Shown here piece after piece: positions 32,916-44,536 of a stretch of 64,000 nucleotides of DNA. Under the pieces are notes generated by a model, which searched no databases, was not told the DNA's origin, and worked only from the letters and a program-made list of their open reading frames with translations. A program made the position numbers and the translations under genes. The DNA is from Juglans regia (taxonomy: Eukaryota; Streptophyta; Magnoliopsida; Fagales; Juglandaceae). The stretch's first letter is position 1; each line of letters opens with the position of its first letter. The stretch is taken from NCBI RefSeq assembly GCF_001411555.2, contig NC_049901.1:29762333-29826332 (forward strand), given 5' to 3'.

Positions 32916-34234
32916 GAGTGTGATATCTTACCTTTTCGACTGCCTTTGTGGATAACTATCGTCGGCCTATTCTTGTTGGTCACACAGTAGGCGAGTTGAC
33001 TTTTCACACTCACAGACTTATGACTTTCATAATATGGCTATAATTAATTTTACTTGTAAACATTCTACCTCTCTTGCCTTGTATGCTCTTATGAGTCTGT
33101 GACTTTGTGTCAACTTAGTTCTCTTGAAAGGTAAGGAAATCAGTGTTTAAGCTCAAATAGGGTAGGGAATATGAGGTTTACAAGAAAGAAAAATATAAGG
33201 CCAAAATATAATTCAATAAAGCTCAAAAGGGTGGCTAGGGATAACCATAATAAACAGGTAAGCTTGAAAGGCTCAATCGGTTCAAAAAATACGTTAATCA
33301 TTTCCCTAGTAATATTCTTTCTAGGATTTCACCTCAAGTGTACTCAATTAAGTTCTATAGTAAGTTGAGACCATAAAAATTCATAAAATTCACATAAAAT
33401 CTCTCTAGGTATGCAAAATGATTAATGATCATAAGAAGCATTCATTGAACATAGAAAATATCAAATTAAGTAAGATAAAGTAAAAAATTAACAAGTAGAA
33501 TTAAGCAATGAGAATTTTTCATAAAAATTATAATCAATTTCAATCATATTCTTATCATAGGCTTTTTATTCATCAAACCATATTATTTTTATCATCATCA
33601 TCATCATGATTATTATTATTATTATTATTATTTTTAAATAAAATAATATGTTTTCCCCCCAAACTTAAATATTACAATGTCCTCAATGGGAAAAAAGAGA
33701 AAAAACTAAAGAAAAGAATGAGAGAAAGTAAGAGATGCTCTCCTGATTTTGTCAAGTTCTGCCAATTGAATATTTTCCTTGAAAATGCAATCGTGTCATC
33801 ATCATCATCATCATCATGATTATTATTATTATTATTTATTATCTTTTTAAAAATAAAATAATATATTTTCCCCCCAAACTTAAATATCACAATGTCCTTA
33901 ATGGGAAAAATGAGGAAAAACTAAAGCAAAGAATGAGAGAAGGTAAGAGATGCTCCCCTGATTTTGTCAAGTTCTACCAATTGAATATTTTCCTTGAAGG
34001 TGCAGCCGTGTACTCCTTGGAGATCTCCTCGCCTCTTCGTTCCTACAAGATGAAAGCAAAGGAATAATATTAAGCAAAAGAAATAAAATAAAAACTTGGG
34101 TTGCCTCCCAAAAGCACTTTATTTAAAGTCTATAGCCTGACATTGTTTTCTCATTATTTATTACAGGCAAGATCGATGGAACACTTTTTCGAGTTAAAAG
34201 TTTCCATCCACATAGGGTTTTAATCTCTGTCCAT
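32916..34234 (-). other. Element I post-integrase region, no gene
   Basis: About 1.3 kb of AT-rich sequence without a protein signal. On the minus strand it carries the AAGTTTGGGGGGAAA box twice (about 33880-33865 and 33665-33650), which in Athila/Tat elements stands in the region between the end of pol and the 3' LTR. It contains a 215 bp tandem duplication with trinucleotide microsatellites. Confidence 0.65.
33592..34020. repeat. 215 bp tandem duplication with (ATC)n and (ATT)n microsatellites
   Basis: Two successive units each read (ATC)n, ATGATT, (ATT)n, an AT-rich spacer, TTTTCCCCCCAAACTTAAAT, CAATGTCCT, GAATGAGAGAAGGTAAGAGA-like purine stretch and GTCAAGTTCT. The AAACTTAAAT word is at 33661 and again at 33876, giving the 215 bp period. 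Confidence 0.85.
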
Positions 34235-34835
34235 TTACTTTAAATGTGCCTTTTGTCTCATGATGGATTTCAACCGCCCCATAAGAAAGACATGGGTCAC
34301 CACAAACAGTCCCGACCACCGAGAGCGCAGCTTTCCTGGAAAGAGTCGAAGTCTTGAGTTAAATAATAGAACTTTCAGCCTGACTTCGAGTTTCCTTCTC
34401 AGAATATGCTTATCGTGTCGTCTTTTAGTTTTATCTTTGTAAATCCAAGCATTCTCATAAGCAACATTGCAGAACTCATCCATCTCACTGATTTGCAGTA
34501 TTCTCTTCTCACCAATCACTTGTAAATCAAAGTTCAATGTTCTCATCGCCCAATAGGCTCTGTGTTCTAGCTCCACAGGCAGATGGCAGGCTTTTTCATA
34601 AATGAGCCGATAAGGCGACATCCCGATCAGTGTTTTGAATGCTGTCCAATAAGCCCATAGCAAAATCCATCTTAACAGTCTTGGTTTGGCATCCCTATTC
34701 GACAACAAGTATTTAAGAGCTGAGTGATCTATGTAGACGACCACCTTTGAACCTATCAAATAAGAACGAAATTTTTCAAAGGCAAACACAACTGCTAACA
34801 ATTCTTTTTCAATAGTAGCATAATTAAGTTGAGCT
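34235..34835 (-). pseudogene. RNase H fused in frame to integrase C-terminus by deletion
   Basis: The 188-codon frame (34801-34235) starts with RNase H sequence ([40 protein letters not shown]). After LLRWILL (residue 48, about 34657) it continues directly with [20 protein letters not shown] and [14 protein letters not shown], the C-terminal portion of an Athila/Tat integrase. The zinc-binding domain and the DDE core, normally several hundred codons, are missing although the frame is kept. The upstream RNase H part (LLAVVFA preceded by [18 protein letters not shown] codons) lies in 34835-34802. Integration function must be lost. Confidence 0.85.
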
Positions 34836-35900
34836 TCTGTTAAGGTCTGATTTGCATAATAAATAACATGAAATTGTTTTCCTTTCTCTGCACCAAAACA
34901 GCCCCTATAGGATAATCGCTAGCGTCACACATTAATTCAAAAGGTAAACTCCAATCCATTGATATAATGATAGGCGCTGAAATTAATTTCTTTTTCAATA
35001 TTTTGAAATCATGCAAGCATTCATCAGAAAACTCAAACTGAGTATCTTTAATCAACAAATTGCAAAGAGGTTTAGTAATTTTGGGAAAATCCTTGATAAA
35101 CCGACGATAGAACCCGGCGTGACCCAAGAAACTTATCACGCCCTTTATATTGGTCGATGGTGGGAGTTTGTCAATAACCTCAATTCCCTTGAAGGAAATG
35201 CGGTGGCAAAGCAATATTCCCTCCTCGACCATGAAGTGGCATTTTTCTAAATTTAAAAAAAAAATTTGTCTCCTTGCATCTCTGCAAAACCAAAGATAAA
35301 TTAAATAAACAATTATCAAAAGAGTGACCAAAAACCGAGAAGTCATCTATGAAAACTTCTAAAAAATTTTCCACCATGTCTAAGAAGATGGACATCATGC
35401 ATCTTTGGAAAGTGGTTGGCGCATTGCAAAGACCAAAAAGCATACGCCTATATGCAAAAGTTCCATAAGGATAGGTGAGAGTGGTCTTATCTTGAAACTT
35501 GGGTGCAATGACTATTTGATTGTAACCGGAATATCCATCTAGAAAACAATAGTAAGCGTGGTCGACAAGTCTTTATAGCATTTGATCAATAAAAGGTAGA
35601 GGAAAATGGTCATTCCAAGTTGCACCATTCAGTCTTCGATAGTCTATGCATACTCACCATCCCGTGACCGTTCTCGTCAGTAGGAATTAGTCTATGCATA
35701 CTCACCTCTTTTCTTTGGGAATACGTTCACTGGACTTACCCATGCACTATCTAATATTGGATAAATGATCTTGGCATCTAAAAGCATCAATACATCTTTA
35801 TGCACCACTTCTTGCATCGATGGACTCAATCTCCTCTGGGGTTGGACTATCGGTTTAAAATTATCCTCCATTAAAATTTTGTGCATGTGAATTGAATGAC
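34836..35900 (-). pseudogene. Reverse transcriptase of element I
   Basis: In minus-strand order: VVHKDVLMLLDAKIIYPILD and WVSPVNVFPKK (end of the 36387-35692 frame), then a small rearrangement near 35700-35640. VCIDYRRLNGA, FLDGYSGYNQIVIAPKFQDK and FGLCNAPTTFQRCM follow in frame around 35640-35400, and the catalytic box FIDDFSVFG at about 35350-35325. The thumb/connection part is at 35250-34840 (FLGHAGFYRRFIKDFPKITK). The catalytic aspartates are present, but stops (for example W-stop-V before CIDYRRLN, consistent with CGA to TGA) and a frameshift near 35250 kill the gene. Confidence 0.9.
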
Positions 35901-36396
35901 TAATTCCTTTGTTGTCCAAGATGGTCCAACCCAAGGCCATCTTGTATTCCCTCAAGACTCTCACCAACTTCTCTTCCTCTACATTACTAAAGGAACTGTT
36001 AATAATAACTGGAAACGTAGAGTCCTGGCCTAAGAAAGCATACCTTAAATTTGATGGAAACGGTTTGAGTTCAAACTTGGGTGGTTCCTTACTTGGAGAT
36101 GTTGGCGGAGATGAGTTTAGCTCTTCCACTTTTGGTTTTATTGAAAGAGAAAGGAATCGTGTAGCTTCCAAATATCTCTCACACTCCTTAGCCTCTTCAT
36201 CTTCAGATTCAATAGATGTAGAGTCAGTAAGACATACCTCAAGTGGTAGCTTTGGAAATTCAGTTCCATAAGTCTCGTCGGCCATGATCACGTCTTTGTC
36301 GCTTATTTGAAAATAAGAATGTACCTCAGAAGGGAATTCCATAGATTTAAATACGTCAAAAATAACCTGCTCCTCGCCGACACTCAAAATGAGTTT

Positions 36397-36740
36397 CCCT
36401 TGCTGGACATCAGTTAAGGTTCAAAGTGTTGCAAGGAAAGGTCGGCCAGTATCAAAGGGATCTCCTCGTCCTCCTCCATATCAAGTACAATGAAGTCAAC
36501 CGAGATGATGAACATATCAACTTTTACTAGTACGTCCTCAATGAGTCCTCTTGGGTATTTAATAGATCTGCCTGCCAACTATAGAGAGATAGTGGTCGGC
36601 TTTACTTCTCTAAGACCTAGTTTCCTAAAAACAAATAAAGGTATTAGATTAATACTTTCCCCTAAGTCACATAAAACTTTATCAAAATATGAATTTCCTA
36701 TAGTGCAAGGGATCGTGAAACTACCAGATCTTTCAACTTA
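36397..36740 (-). pseudogene. Aspartic protease of element I, active-site neighbour altered
   Basis: The minus strand reads TIGNSYFDKVLCDLGESINL and then IPLFVFRKLGL, GRSIKYPRGLIEDVLVKVDM and a PLILADRPFLAT box. This is the Athila-type protease with the catalytic triplet context DLGES in place of the usual DLGAS. An in-frame stop follows LAT, just before the linker to RT. It would mature Gag-Pol if functional. Confidence 0.82.
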
Positions 36741-37185
36741 GGCAGCAGCTTCTTTTGTAAAATTGCACTACTATCCTCATTCAGCATTACAGTCTCATGC
36801 TCTTTCAACTTCTGCTTATTTGATAATATATCCTTCAAAAAATTTGCATATTTAGAAATTTTCTCTAAAGCTTCAATGAGAGGAATATTAATATGTAGTT
36901 GCTTCAATATACTCATAAATTTAGAGAATTGATTATTAATCTTATTTTTTCTTAATCTTTGCGGAAAAGGAATTGGTGGATCATAAATTGAAGGAGAGTA
37001 AGTTTCAAAAATAAACTCCCTGGATTTCTTGGGTTTTGCAACCCCTTTATTCTCTTTAGTCTTCTCAGCTTGCTGGTCGGTCGCATCCCATTCTGCTTCT
37101 TTCACTTCAGATTCAGGTTCCTTCATCTCGAACTCCATGTTTTTGGCAACTTCTACATCTCGCTCGGTATTTAATGTTTGTGGCT
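36741..37185 (-). pseudogene. Gag-protease linker of element I, downstream of insertion O
   Basis: The frame 37138-36698 begins within EPESEVKEAEWDATDQQAEK and carries YDPPIPFPQRLRKNKINNQF, FMSILKQLHINIPLIEALEK and ILQKKLLPKLKD. These words are characteristic of the segment between Athila/Tat gag and protease. Insertion O interrupts it at 37191. Across O the sequence continues to ITLRSGQTYD in 40195-40388, with no loss other than the GGTCA duplication. Confidence 0.88.
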
Positions 37186-37799
37186 GGTCATGTAACGCCC
37201 CAGTCCCGCAGGGATCGAAGAGTTACTCCTTATAACTTAAAACTCACAATTCATCAATATATTTATAAACTCCAAAATATAACATCCATCAGAATACTAC
37301 AAAGTCTCTTAATAAAAACTACCACTTCTCAGAAATCTTCTATGAGTAATCCACTATGCTTAAATAATCATCTCACCGATGCTCCATAATCTTGATCCTT
37401 AGCTGGTCTATTCAAAAATCATCTGAAAAATAATTGGAGATAAGGGGTGAGTAATCAACAACTCAGTAAGCAGAGGACATATACTAGTGTGTAAACATGA
37501 GCATTTTCAGAGAGTTTGGAATGCAGAAACAAAACATTTCAGTATCAATATGCAAATCTCAAAAAAAATACATCTTATCAGAAAATCAGAGCGACTTCTC
37601 AAATATTTCATATTCAGAAACCAACTTTTCAAATTCAAAGACTCCTTTGGCACAACATGACTGAACAACTTCGTCTTATCATATCATATCAAAACAGAGA
37701 CCATGTTTAACCCCCGTGGTAGGGTTGTGCATCCTGCGGAAAGCCAAGCAGAACATAAATCACTATGTTACCAAAGCGATTGCACTCAGAACAGAAAAC

Positions 37800-37952
37800 C
37801 ACTATTATATCCCATGGTGGGCCAGAGGTCACTATTATCTCCCGTGACAGGGCCAGAGGTCACTATTGTATCCCGTGATAGGCCAGAGGTCACTATTATC
37901 TCCCGTGACAGGGCCAGAGGTCACTATTATATCCCGTGACAGGGCCACATGT
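37800..37952. repeat. 30-31 bp minisatellite, five units
   Basis: Units start at 37800, 37830, 37861, 37891 and 37922 with consensus CACTATTATMTCCCGTGACA followed by GGGCCAGAGGT. Units 2 and 4 are identical over 31 bp. It is not a CRISPR: units are contiguous without spacers, and the locus lies in a plant LTR. Confidence 0.9.
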
Positions 37953-38928
37953 CAAAGCAAAACAGAATCAGAAAGTCATGCCAAAGGTTTTTCAGATGCC
38001 ACATCATATTAAAACAGAGTACCGAATATTCAGATCATTTCACATTTTCCAAAACAGATTCAGAACATCTTCACATCACATGTGAAATTTATCAAATTTT
38101 CATATTTGCTCATTTGTCTCAGTTCAATAACAGAATGCCAAAAATAAGCTCATGTCTACACTAGTCATGACAGAAAATATTTTCTTCTTAAACAGAATCT
38201 CATGAGTGATGTAGAACAAATATCTGAGGTTGTTTTCAGATTTCTTTTCATAACAAAACATGCACATTTTTCAAAAAGGACCTCAATTCATTTTATTTTA
38301 ATGCAAAGTTTAGCATAGGAACCCCACTTACCTGGACTTCTTAGCTTTTCAGAATTTTCCTCAAAAATGCCGAACAAATATTAATCGTCACCTATAAAAT
38401 AATCACATAACTTCCATAAATTTCCAACCAACCACGTATTTCGATATTAAAACTTAAAAATGCTAAAAGAACCTATTTTAAGAACCTCAAAACCTAAAAT
38501 TCTCATAATACCTAAAATACCAACATTTTCTAAGACCATCAATATCCACTTAATCGAATTCGTACTGGAGAAGAAAATTTATCGAATAAGTATTATGATA
38601 ATTATAGAACTCAATAAAAATTAATATTCAAAATATCTAAAATACCCACAATATTTTATAAATAAAAAGAATACATTGGTTGCTAAAGTTTTCCTAAAAT
38701 AATTCATGAAAAACTCACCTCTTATGAAAAAATAGATTTACTTCCTTTAACTAACAATATTATTAAAATACAATATAATATTTATTGAAACTTAAAACAA
38801 AATCCTATTTAAATATAAACTCAACACAAAAAAAATACTTCTCAGCCGAAAACTCAAACCGTGAACTTTCCTAATATATATTAGGTTAAAACTAGTAAGT
38901 GCCCAAGTTAAAATTTACTTATAAATAT

Positions 38929-38956
38929 ACACATACACACATATATATATATATAA
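38929..38956. repeat. (CA)n/(TA)n microsatellite
   Basis: ACACATACACACATATATAT... forms a compound dinucleotide run inside element O. Confidence 0.8.
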
Positions 38957-40194
38957 ACACCCTATACGTAAAACAAACGATAAACATACAAAAGAATAAA
39001 AGAAAAACATGTAGCAGCGGCAGGGACTCACCGAGATGGTGAAGTGCGACGGCGCAGTGTATGACGGGAGGTGGTGCACACGATGGCTATGCATTGAATG
39101 AGAAAGAGAGAGAGAGATGCATGGTGAGAGAGATAACGGAGAGAGAGAGCTTACGGGAGAGTAAACCGAACGTGAGAGACAAAAAACAGAGAGGGAGATT
39201 ACCGTGCGGCAGGGTGGCAAGAGGAGGACCTGGGGTGACGGAAAACTTCACCGGTGGTTTCTGGAGCCGCGACGTGAAGGAGTTCTCGGTGGTTAATGGT
39301 TGTAATGGCTCACGGTAAGAGGAAAAACATCCTCTATTTCGGGAGTGAAAAACAGAGGCTTGCGGGATGGCTATCGAAGGCTACACTAGTGGGTTCACAG
39401 CTGGGTCACGGTGGCGGCGTATGGCAGCGTTGAGGAGGAGCATGCGGCGACTTGACTTCCTTGGGAGGCTGTGTTTTCCAGGAGACGGTTGGGTAAAACC
39501 GTGAAGATGCAGGTTGGCTTTTGGCCGTGCGCGAGAGAGTCTCTTGCCGTGCGATCCGCGTGCTCAGCGTCTCACGTGATGCAATGGTTGCCCGCGATTG
39601 CTGACCTCCTTGTATGAGTGGGACTCTCTCACGGTAATGGCATGCTGCTGCAGCTGAGGCCGAGACGGACGTGATGGCGCACAATGAGGCGTTGAGCCTT
39701 GGTGAAGGATGCTAAAGGTGGAGGGTAAGGGCGTCGGTTTTACGTGCATGGAGATGGAGGTTGGCATCGAACTAGGAGGGGCTACATGATGGTGAACTCT
39801 GGAGGCTGGTGGCAGCGACGGCACAGGATAGTTTCGAAGGTCTAAGGTGAAAGTGTGCATCTATATGGTTGATAAAAACAAAACCCTAGAGTTTGAAAAG
39901 AGAAAGACGTGCATGGGGGTAGTGCGGTGTGTGGGAAAAAAATAAATAAAACAATAATAATTAAAGTCCAACAATAAAATTATTCATTAAAGCAAAAAGC
40001 AAATTTAAAAGCAAACATTAATTAATAACACCAAAGCACATCAAAGTAAATTTCACAACTTAAGCATTATAAAATAAATCAACGAGAAAATTTAATAAAT
40101 TTTAAAATAAGAACAATGATATTTAAATTAATTAAAATAATCCTTCACTAAAAAGAACAATACAGTAAAACAAAATACGAGGTATTACAGGTCA

Positions 40195-41178
40195 TATGTC
40201 TGCCCACTTCTCAATGTTATGGCTTTGACATGTTCCTTCGGATTGGTCACAGTATTACTCAGTAAAGTCCCTATTCTCCTCTCGATCAGCATGTTTGAGA
40301 GCTGACCGATTTGTGCCTCAAGATTGCGAATTGAACTCGAGTTGTTTTGGATCACCATATCAGTCTTTTGCATGTACTGTATAAACATATCTTCAAGTGT
40401 CGATTTCTTCTCTTGCTATGGAAACTGTTGAGGTGGTCTAACCGGCCCTTGATGATTGCTCCATGAAAAGTTATTGAGATTTCTCCATCCGGGATTGAAC
40501 GTGTTTGAATAAAGATTTTTTTGACGTTGGAAATTGGACACGTAATGGGCTTGTTCATATCTTGGTTGGGCGAAAGGATTCCCCACTTGGCAATCTACAC
40601 TTGCATGACTTCCTATGCAATGATCACAGACAACATTAGTTCATCCTGCAGCCGCATCAACCATAGATCGATTTGTGGGTCCCAAATCATTGTAAAATGT
40701 CTGTACTTGAAGCCAGACTAGGAGGACGTGATGTGGACACTTGCACAATACATCCATTTATCTCTCCCTTGCCTCATATAATGACTCACCCTCAATCGAA
40801 TCTTCTTATTGTTTTGAAGGTAGTGATATCATTCCTTAACTTCGTTGTCTTAGCTGGAGGGAAATATTTTGCTAAACAGTTTTTGTGCCAATTGCTCCCA
40901 GGTGGTGATGATGCTGGGCAACAAAGAGTTCAACCAAGCTTTTACCTTTTCCCCAAGTGAGAAAGGAAAAAGTCTCAATTGAATCACATCATCTGTCACT
41001 CTGTTGCATTTAAAAGTATCACACATTTATAGGAAATTTGCAATATGGACATTAGAATCTTCTTGTGACAGCCCCCCAAATTGGACGGTTTGTTGAATCA
41101 TTTGAATGATTGTCGGCTTGATCTCGAAATTATTGGCTTGTATAGCTAGCCGCCTTATATGCCCCATTAACAAAGGGC
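40195..41178 (-). pseudogene. Gag core and zinc knuckle of element I
   Basis: Reading down the minus strand: HIRRLAIQANNFEIKPTIIQ, MIQQTVQFGG, NRVTDDVIQLRLFPFSLGEK, VKAWLNSLLPSIITTWEQLA and QKLFAKYFPPAKTTKLRNDI form the retrotransposon gag core at about 41160-40790. A knuckle-like CDHCIGSHASVDC lies near 40640-40590. Then come NNSSSIRNLEAQIGQLSNML and AITLRSGQTYD up to insertion O. Several frameshifts and stops occur, for example after ANFL near 41040. The N-terminal gag lies across insertion K at 55470-55319. Confidence 0.88.
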
Positions 41179-43558
41179 ATAGTTGTAATACCCGAGTCTT
41201 ACTACATAGGTCCTTACATCATTTTATTAATTCTTTAAGTTAAATATTTTGAGATAAAGATTTTTATTACTTTTAATTATTTTATTTTAAGATGAGTATG
41301 CTTTATTTTTAAAATATGATTTATTAAAATAAATCAAGGGTATTATTTTTAAGACTTTGAAAAATTTTCCCTTAAGCCCTTTAATTTTATTTATTTAAGA
41401 AATGGCCCAAGTATTATCTACCATTGGATTGGTTGGTGAAAAGCATCCTTGAGGTGGATAGATCTCCATCATCCACTTGCTTCCTTGTGATGGAAGGAGG
41501 AAACAAAGACCAAAAAGTCATTGTCCCTCCTCAAGCTTATGATGAAAACCATACAAAAGAAGAAAAGAAAAAGACAAAACAAATCCTAAAGCATCCTATT
41601 CCTAGTCCTCAATCAACACCCAAGAAAGGAATAAAATCTCATCTTCCTTTCTAAGATAAGCAACTAAATCCCTTTGACTTTTATTCCCCTTGAAACCGTA
41701 GTTTCCTCAATAAGCCAATTAAATTTATTTTTCTCCCTTATACGCCGGCTTACACGAGAAGGAACAAATCCTTTTCCTCTTGCACCCATCGACGTCTAGA
41801 GCAAGGAAAGGAAGAAAACTCTTCCAGCCCTCACCGTGCGACTAACCCACTACTCTCCCATTCCATTTCTCTTCCAATCTCAAGCCAAGCATCCATTTTT
41901 CCTTCTCCTCAAGAGGAAAATAACAAGGTAAGAATACACTCAGTCTTCTCCCTTGTGTATTTCAAAATATTAGCCATGGTTGATCAAGTGGGTTTTCTTT
42001 TGATGATCTTTGATGTTTCGGTTTTGGGGTTTTTGAATTTTCTTTGTTGGCCAATTGTTGTATGGTAGTTTCTAGACTGATTTCTCATTTGTTCCTCTAA
42101 TATCTATTCTAGTTGGGTGGTAACCGAGTAGCAAAATGATAGCCCATATGTGTTTTGCTCTGTTTTGTTCCTAGCCGTGTGTTTTGCATGGCATTTTTGT
42201 CGTAGCCTTACCTTGTATTTAAGCCATGTTTTAATTATGTTAAGTCTTGTTTTTTTATGTGTTAAATTAATAGGAGTTTAGGGTTATAATTTTAGACATA
42301 CTTTCCTCAAGGTTTATGGTCTAAGTAAGCCACTAAGAATTTTAATTAAGCTAGTAAGCTTGCTTTGAGAATTTTAAGTTGCCGAGTCTTGTACCCTTTT
42401 TATTTATGCTATGTTTTCAGAAAAACATGTGAGGTTTTCTTAAGTTTTCTACAACTCTAGTATTGTTTAATTATGTAGTTGAGATTTTGGCTAAATGAGG
42501 GATGTTTAAGACTATGAATGTACCAAGACTTACTAGCTGCCCATGCACTACGGAATTTCTGCGCCATGTTTTGTTTTAAAGCCAAAATCAGCCCATTTCA
42601 TCCCTTGTTCAGTTTTACCCTTTTGTTCAACCAAAGATAAATTTTAGTATGAAAAATCATTGAAGAATAAGTGATAAAAATCAACCCTCTTGTGAGCATT
42701 GGCCCTTTTGTTGGATTTACTTTCCACATGATGTTACAAAGCTGTCAAAATGCCCTCTTTGATGACAGTTTCAGATTTTGTAGCACTTCCTTGTTCCCTT
42801 CCATTTTTAAATAAATTCCTATCATCTATGCATTTCTAACCTATGATTTCCATCTATCCTTCATGTAGAAAGCAATGGCCTTTAAAGGGATAGCAAGCAT
42901 GTTATTTACTTTCATAAGTTTCTTTAAAATGTTTGGAATGAGGATTTTAATGTTTTGGCATAAGTGTCATGTATGGTGGGTAGCTAAATGGGTTAAGGTT
43001 GTACCTTGTAGATAATGCTCATTAGGTGAGAATGGGTTGAAGAAAACACTTTAATTCTAAATTGGAATTAAAGTGGGCATGTAAGGGATGGATATTAATG
43101 TGTTTATTTCATTTCATTGAATAAGAGTTTATTTTCAAGTTCAAAGGAACTCACTACTAATGCTCACAAGTAAGTAGCTATGACCATGCTTCTCATACCA
43201 AGTTCTCTTTATGAAAGAATGTCTCTCTCTCCTTTCAAATGTTCTTCTAAAGAAAGAGTAAATGTATATAGTGTGTACAAGCCCTTTCTTGATAGCCCCT
43301 GTTAAGCACCCTATCGATTATAATTGTGTGTATGTGTATAAGGTAATGCATGCACGTAGATTCTAAGTCATGAGATTTCCATATATTCTCTCTCAATAAA
43401 CTTATTGATTATTTCTATATGTAGTATAGCATGCAAATGTATCTTGTTCATAAAAATGCATGTGCATCGAAGTAAGAAAGATGATGAAAATATTTTGATT
43501 GCAAAGGAAAGGAAATGAATGTCTCATGCCTTATGCTTCAAGTGATGCTTTAAATGAG

Positions 43559-43757
43559 TTTTAAAATGCCCCTATGAACTTACGCTTTTAAATGACATGA
43601 AGAACGTGTTTTAAAATGCCCTATGAATTGATGCCTTAAAGGGCGCGAAGAAAGTGTTTTAAAATGTCTTTATGAACTAATGTTTTAAATGACGCGAAGG
43701 AAACATTTTAAGATGTCCCTATGAACTGATGTTAAATTGTCCCTATGAACTGATGTT
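43559..43757. repeat. About 49 bp tandem repeat in K, four units
   Basis: Units begin TTTTAAAATGCCCCTATGAA-like at about 43559, 43609, 43657 and 43706, each followed by a TTTTAAATGACGCGAAGRA-like half. A partial unit GTCCCTATGAACTGATGTT is duplicated at the end. Confidence 0.8.
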
Positions 43758-43982
43758 TTATGGATGCTATGAAAAATGATGTTTCTTCATGAATGTACTG
43801 TTAAACGAAAAGATGATGTTCAAGTTCATGCTTTTAAATAACGTTTTCCATGAATGAACTGTTAAATGAAAAGGACTGAAAAGAAAGTACTGAAAGGACT
43901 GCCATGAATGAAAGAAAGAAAGGACTGAATGAATGAACATTTTGTTGTATGAAAGTACGTAATGACCATATGAATGAAAAGG

Positions 43983-44160
43983 TTACCAAATGAATTGGCA
44001 GATTGCAATGTCGGGTAAGTAGTACTGGTAGTGCACTCAGTGCTGCCCCCTGACTAAAAAGGGATTCCCAACCTGTGGCCACGGGCAGAATCCAGGTCCA
44101 AAGGAAGACCACTAAGCCCAACACACGGGGCGTAATAGTGTGTACCAGCCAAAGAAAGTG
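43983..44160 (+). other. Conserved non-coding block shared with F
   Basis: The block contains GCAGATTGCAATG, CGGGTAAGTAGTACT, TGCTGCCCCCT, ATTCCCAACCTGTGGCCACG and GGTCCAAAGGAAGACC in this order. The minus strand of F (58608-58428) carries the same words in the same order with only scattered changes, although K and F differ over most of their length. No ORF explains the conservation. It contains the donor-like GGGTAAGT. Confidence 0.85.
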
Positions 44161-44536
44161 AAGCATGAAAGTCTTATTATTTCTTAAAACGTTTATACAT
44201 GAAAGCATAGTTATTTCTTAAATGTCTAAGCATGAAAGCATGGCTTATTCCTTAAATTGTTATGCATGAAAGCATTGTCAAGATTAGCAAATGTTTATGT
44301 ATGCATGTTTTTTTCAAAAGAAAAGATTATGTGATTAATAAGTTAACAACATGGTGTACTGCTTACTAAGTATACGACTCACTTTTGTTTTTTAAATGTT
44401 TTAAATGTCTAGGTAATTACAAAAAGGCTAGGGAGTATGCAGGTGTTATGAAAGATAGTTTTCAGAAGGCGTGCTCCAAGAAAACTCAAGATTGCCTTTT
44501 TGGAGTTTGTTCGTTCTCACTTCCTAGGGTTGCTGC

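Larger units (their letters stand above)
37191..40189 (-). mobile_element. Element O, 3.0 kb long-LTR unit, TSD GGTCA
   Basis: The ends are TGTAACGCCCCAGTCCCGCA (37191) and CGAGGTATTACA (40189), with exact duplications GGTCA at 37186-37190 and 40190-40194. It is 2999 bp, single LTR-like, with no PBS, PPT or coding signal. On the minus strand, the presumed sense, a leader region with CT-rich stretches (39220-39060) precedes a donor-like CCAGGTAAGTG (complement of about 38334-38344) and then a minisatellite (37800-37952). Splitting of element I proves it is younger than I. Confidence 0.87.

Noticed and set aside
37800..37952. CRISPR-like regular repeats
   Set aside because: Units are contiguous without unique spacers, and the locus is a plant LTR minisatellite.
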